Part shown: in pieces, positions 5,924-7,593 of the stretch
How positions within the stretch are numbered: position 1 is the first letter of the stretch
How the letters are laid out: each line of letters begins with the position of its first letter
Origin: Candidatus Aenigmatarchaeota archaeon
Lineage (GTDB): Archaea > Aenigmatarchaeota > Aenigmatarchaeia > QMZP01
Direction: 5' to 3'
Assembly (NCBI GenBank): GCA_016867675.1
Contig: VGIZ01000022.1
Span: forward strand, 1 to 7,593
Length of the DNA: 7,593 nt
The notes under the pieces: model-generated
Seen by the model: only the letters and a program-made list of their open reading frames with translations
Told to the model about the DNA's origin: nothing
Database searches by the model: none
Translations under genes and position numbers: made by a program

Positions 5924-6916
5924 ATGGAGGGGGAAGGTTCGGTCATCAGGAACCGCGAAGCCCTGACAGAGGAGTTCCTGCCCGAGCGCATGTTCAGCCG
6001 AGACGGGCAACTTCAGCAGATGGCGCAGTGCCTCGCGCCGATCGCTGGCGGGAGCAGTCCGCGCAGCATGATGCTTTATGGCCCGCCAGGGACAGGCAAG
6101 ACCTGCATGTCGCGATACGTCCTGTCCCAGCTTTCAGAGCAGGCGTCATTCCATCATGCCTACGTCAACTGCTGGAACTTTGAGACAAGGTTCAAGATAC
6201 TCTTCTCCATACTCCAGAAGATTGGCGCTGACCCGAGCAAGCACCGCGTGGGCACGCCCATAGACGAGATAATAGAGGCGCTGGCGAGGAAGGCGAGGAG
6301 CAGGCAGCTCGTCGTCATCCTTGACGAGGTTGACCGCGTCAGCGACGAGAAGGCTGTCTATGACCTGGTTGAGCTTGGCGCGTGCGTGATAATGATAGCC
6401 AACAACGAGACAGCGACCTACAAATGGGACCCGCGCATAAGGAGCCGTCTGTCGTCGGCGGAGCGGATAGCCTTCCCGAAATACAGGCACGACGAGCTGG
6501 AGGGCATACTCAAGGACAGGGCTGAATGGGCTCTCATGCCCGGCAGCATAAGCCTGAAGGAAATCGTAAGGATTGCCGAGCGCGCCAGCGGCGACGCGCG
6601 CGCAGCAATCGCGGCGCTGCGCGCAGCTGCTGAGAAGGCAGAGGCCGCTGGTGCGGGCAAGGTCACGGCTGACATGCTGTCCGAGCCTTCGGGGAGGAAG
6701 GACAGGCAGGCTGAGCTCAACAGGTTCCAGATTGCCGCAGTGACGCAGCTCAAGAAAGGCCCGCTCCCGTCGGGCGAGCTGCTGGAGCTGATAACCAAGA
6801 TGACAGGCGAGCCTGTTGCCGAGCGCACCTTCCGCAAGTACATGGAGGAACTGGTCAGGCTTGGCATGGTGCGCGCCGAGGGCGAGGGAAGGTGGAGGAG
6901 GTATTCAGTTTCCTAG
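5924..6916 (+). CDS. cdc6: Orc1/Cdc6-type replication initiator
   Basis: This 330-aa AAA+ ATPase binds archaeal origins and helps load the MCM helicase. The N-terminal lead-in VIRNREALTEEFLPERMFSR (7-26) is typical. Walker A is GPPGTGKT (53-60), Walker B is VVILDEVD (130-137), the sensor 1 region is IANNE (158-162, usually ISND), and sensor 2 is GDARAAIAALR (223-233). After a lid region, residues about 268-330 form a winged-helix DNA-binding domain ending in the wing sequence RWRRYSVS. At 330 aa it is shorter than many archaeal homologues (about 370-420), mostly through compact loops, with no domain lost. No Shine-Dalgarno sequence is present. The TATA-like box at 5896-5903 supports the ATG at 5924. 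The TAG stop lies within a CTAGCGGCAT repeat that recurs downstream. An origin may be close by, though I see no recognisable ORB element. Confidence 0.93.
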   Translation: MEGEGSVIRNREALTEEFLPERMFSRDGQLQQMAQCLAPIAGGSSPRSMMLYGPPGTGKTCMSRYVLSQLSEQASFHHAYVNCWNFETRFKILFSILQKIGADPSKHRVGTPIDEIIEALARKARSRQLVVILDEVDRVSDEKAVYDLVELGACVIMIANNETATYKWDPRIRSRLSSAERIAFPKYRHDELEGILKDRAEWALMPGSISLKEIVRIAERASGDARAAIAALRAAAEKAEAAGAGKVTADMLSEPSGRKDRQAELNRFQIAAVTQLKKGPLPSGELLELITKMTGEPVAERTFRKYMEELVRLGMVRAEGEGRWRRYSVS

Positions 6917-7042
6917 CGGCATCGCATGCCGCTATGCAGCGCCGCAGCATGCTTTTGTTTTGGTCTAGCGGCATGGCTGAGGAACCGTCCTCAGATGCCG
7001 CTAGCATGCGATTTTGGTTCCTAGCGGCCCTACCGGCACGCT
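6910..7042. repeat. CTAGCGGCAT repeat-hairpin cluster after cdc6
   Basis: Three related units begin with CTAGCGGC at 6913, 6965 and 7021. Unit 1 forms a 9-bp hairpin (6914-6934, TAGCGGCAT / ATGCCGCTA, loop CGC). Unit 2 forms a long hairpin (6965-7004) with a 10-bp outer stem CTAGCGGCAT / ATGCCGCTAG, a 2-nt GG bulge, a 7-bp inner stem CTGAGGA / TCCTCAG and loop ACCG. Unit 3 forms a weaker 7-bp hairpin with one bulge (7023-7042). GCATGC followed by a TTTTGG-rich stretch separates the units. An 11-bp direct repeat TTCCTAGCGGC (6910-6920 and 7018-7028) brackets units 1 and 2. This resembles a palindromic repeat element that expanded in place. The cdc6 stop codon is supplied by unit 1. Confidence 0.7.
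6953..6961 (+). terminator. T-rich terminator candidate for cdc6
   Basis: TTTTGTTTT follows the first repeat hairpin and an imperfect GC-rich inverted repeat about 36 nt after the cdc6 stop. Archaeal RNA polymerase terminates at T-runs, so this is a reasonable 3' end for cdc6. A weaker TTTT lies at 7012-7015 after the second hairpin. Confidence 0.45.
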
Positions 7043-7085
7043 CCCTCCGTTAAGCATATACATGCCTCAAGAGAAGCCTATTTGT

Positions 7086-7234
7086 TAAGTTCATGCCGAC
7101 CCTTGAACTTACCCTCCATGCACCGACTGGCCGCAGTCGGGCATGTCGCGCTTCAGCCTGCTGAAGTGCGCAACAGCCGATGAAGCGGGCCGACGACCCG
7201 TCCGAGGCTATCAGTCACGCGCCCCCTCGGGGGC
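7086..7234. ncRNA. Candidate structured RNA: five consecutive hairpins
   Basis: Five inverted repeats are packed nearly end to end. They are 7086-7111 (8 bp, TAAGTTCA / TGAACTTA), 7117-7145 (CATGC, bulged A, CCGACTG / CAGTCGG, GCATG: 12 bp, loop GCCG), 7147-7170 (10 bp with one G-T wobble, CGCGCTTCAG / CTGAAGTGCG), 7175-7209 (AGCC / GGCT enclosing CGGG / CCCG) and 7221-7234 (GCCCC, loop CTCG, GGGGC). No tRNA, SRP, RNase P or rRNA signature is apparent to me. It could be an independent RNA or the structured leader of the small gene at 7318, and the strand is undecided. It could instead be DNA structure, for example near an origin. The rest of 6917-7317 holds the repeat cluster and an AT-richer stretch (7236-7303). 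Confidence 0.35.
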
Positions 7235-7303
7235 TTCATGATAATATGGCATAAACCGATACCTCGCATTAACCAAAAGAAACAAGCGAGTCCGATATTA
7301 AAA

Positions 7304-7312
7304 GGGAGGCGA
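7304..7312 (+). promoter_or_regulatory. Strong Shine-Dalgarno sequence of the 41-aa ORF
   Basis: GGGAGGCGA ends 5 nt before the ATG at 7318 and matches GGAGGTGA at seven of eight positions. It is the best ribosome-binding site in the window, whereas most neighbours seem leaderless. The TATTAAAA just upstream (7296-7303) is too close to act as its promoter. A box in 7240-7256 (ATAATATGGCATAAA) fits better. Confidence 0.55.
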
Positions 7313-7317
7313 GACAT

Positions 7318-7443
7318 ATGGAAGACCTTGAAAACTGGCTGAGGGAGATACTCAGGAGCAGGGAGCGCAACGATATGGACTGGTTCTTGAACAGGCCCAG
7401 CCTGCGCCACGCCCGCGAGCGCGAGATGGAAGAGCTGGCGTGA
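7318..7443 (+). CDS. Small charged protein of 41 aa, unknown function
   Basis: ATG at 7318 to TGA at 7441-7443 encodes 41 residues beginning MEDLENWLREILRSRERNDM and ending AREREMEELA. It is rich in Arg and Glu, lacks cysteine and has no membrane segment. Heptad-like hydrophobic spacing suggests one or two amphipathic helices. I recognise no family. Support comes from the strong ribosome-binding site, codon choice like the larger genes (AGG, CGC, GAG, CTG), and a T-rich run just after the stop. It follows the hairpin-rich region, so its leader may be structured. It converges on the partial gene at the right edge with only 8 nt between the stops. A chance ORF of this size is possible, so confidence is moderate. 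Confidence 0.55.
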   Translation: MEDLENWLREILRSRERNDMDWFLNRPSLRHAREREMEELA

Positions 7444-7448
7444 AAGAG

Positions 7449-7457
7449 TTTTTATTT
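7449..7457 (+). terminator. T-rich terminator candidate for the 41-aa ORF
   Basis: TTTTTATTT starts 6 nt after the TGA at 7441-7443. It fits a T-run archaeal terminator for the rightward transcript. It also covers the stop codon of the opposing gene. Confidence 0.4.
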
Positions 7458-7593
7458 ACCACCAAACATCTCTTTAATTTTAAATCCAAATAATCTCCAC
7501 ATCTCTTTATCTCTTTCAACAGCCTGGTCAAGATGACCATCACTTAGTATATGTGTAAAAAATGAGATTGCTCCCACTATAGTTACAAGTATT
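7452..7593 (-). CDS. C-terminus of a membrane protein, cut by the right edge
   Basis: A leftward frame enters from the right edge and stops at TAA (7454-7452). It gives 46 residues: a hydrophobic stretch ILVTIVGAISFFTHIL that looks like a membrane segment, then a charged tail running from SDGHLDQAVERDKEMW to KIKEMFGGK. The tail, likely on one face of the membrane, is Lys-rich. I do not recognise the family. The HxxxD spacing in THILSD recalls integral-membrane metal-dependent hydrolase families, but that is too short to rely on. Codon use is strongly AT-biased (TTT, AAA, ATA, AGA) and unlike the GC-rich genes to the left. By hand count the region 7441-7593 is about 31% GC. This suggests a recently acquired or low-GC segment beginning here. 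Confidence 0.6.
   Translation of the reverse strand, partial: ILVTIVGAISFFTHILSDGHLDQAVERDKEMWRLFGFKIKEMFGGK

Noticed and set aside
5893..5991. A longer thrC start giving 33 extra residues
   Set aside because: The extension overlaps cdc6, is unlike the family, and would start far upstream of the well-placed TATA-like box for the ATG at 5892.
6934..7053. A rightward 39-codon ORF (ATG at 6934, TAA at 7051) through the repeat cluster
   Set aside because: It runs entirely through the CTAGCGGCAT hairpins, its repeated FW-containing segments simply follow the DNA repeats, and there is no ribosome-binding site or correctly spaced TATA box.
7153..7410. An 85-codon leftward ORF across the hairpin region and the small ORF
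   Set aside because: It is antisense to the better supported 41-aa ORF and covers structured DNA. The product has no recognisable motif and no ribosome-binding site was seen.

Overview
The window looks archaeal. It encodes a diphthine synthase (diphthamide is made only by archaea and eukaryotes), an Orc1/Cdc6-type replication initiator and an archaeal-type YchF GTPase. Several genes also have a TATA-like box about 26 nt upstream of the start codon, as expected for leaderless archaeal transcripts. The coding regions are GC-rich and tightly packed. Lineage cannot be fixed from this alone. The compact spacing and short Cdc6 (330 aa) would fit an uncultivated, small-genome archaeon, but that is a guess.

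Layout, left to right. Positions 1-2334 are a leftward cluster read in the order leuB (2334-1162), leuD (1139-615), dphB (590 to beyond the left edge). This gives two leucine-pathway enzymes followed by a translation-factor modification enzyme. A 103-bp divergent region (2335-2437) separates leuB from a rightward gene of unknown function (2438-3151), whose product carries a 28-residue tandem motif. Between that gene and the convergent ychF lies a 171-bp gap holding a run of stem-loops. ychF (4504-3323) lies 29 nt downstream of thrC (5892-4534), both leftward. thrC is divergent from orc1/cdc6 (5924-6916) across only 31 bp, and the two promoters overlap.

The 401 bp after cdc6 (6917-7317) hold no convincing gene but are dense in inverted and direct repeats. 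First comes a CTAGCGGCAT repeat-hairpin cluster that begins at the cdc6 stop codon. Then comes a run of consecutive hairpins (7086-7234) that could be a structured RNA. A 41-codon rightward ORF with a strong Shine-Dalgarno sequence follows (7318-7443). At about 7444 the composition drops sharply to roughly 31% GC, and the end of a leftward membrane-protein gene enters from the right edge.

Functionally, leuB/leuD and thrC are amino-acid biosynthesis genes, dphB and ychF act around translation, and cdc6 is a replication initiator. The parts that ordinary annotation does not explain are the hairpin arrays, the unknown 237-aa protein, the small ORF and the AT-rich junction.
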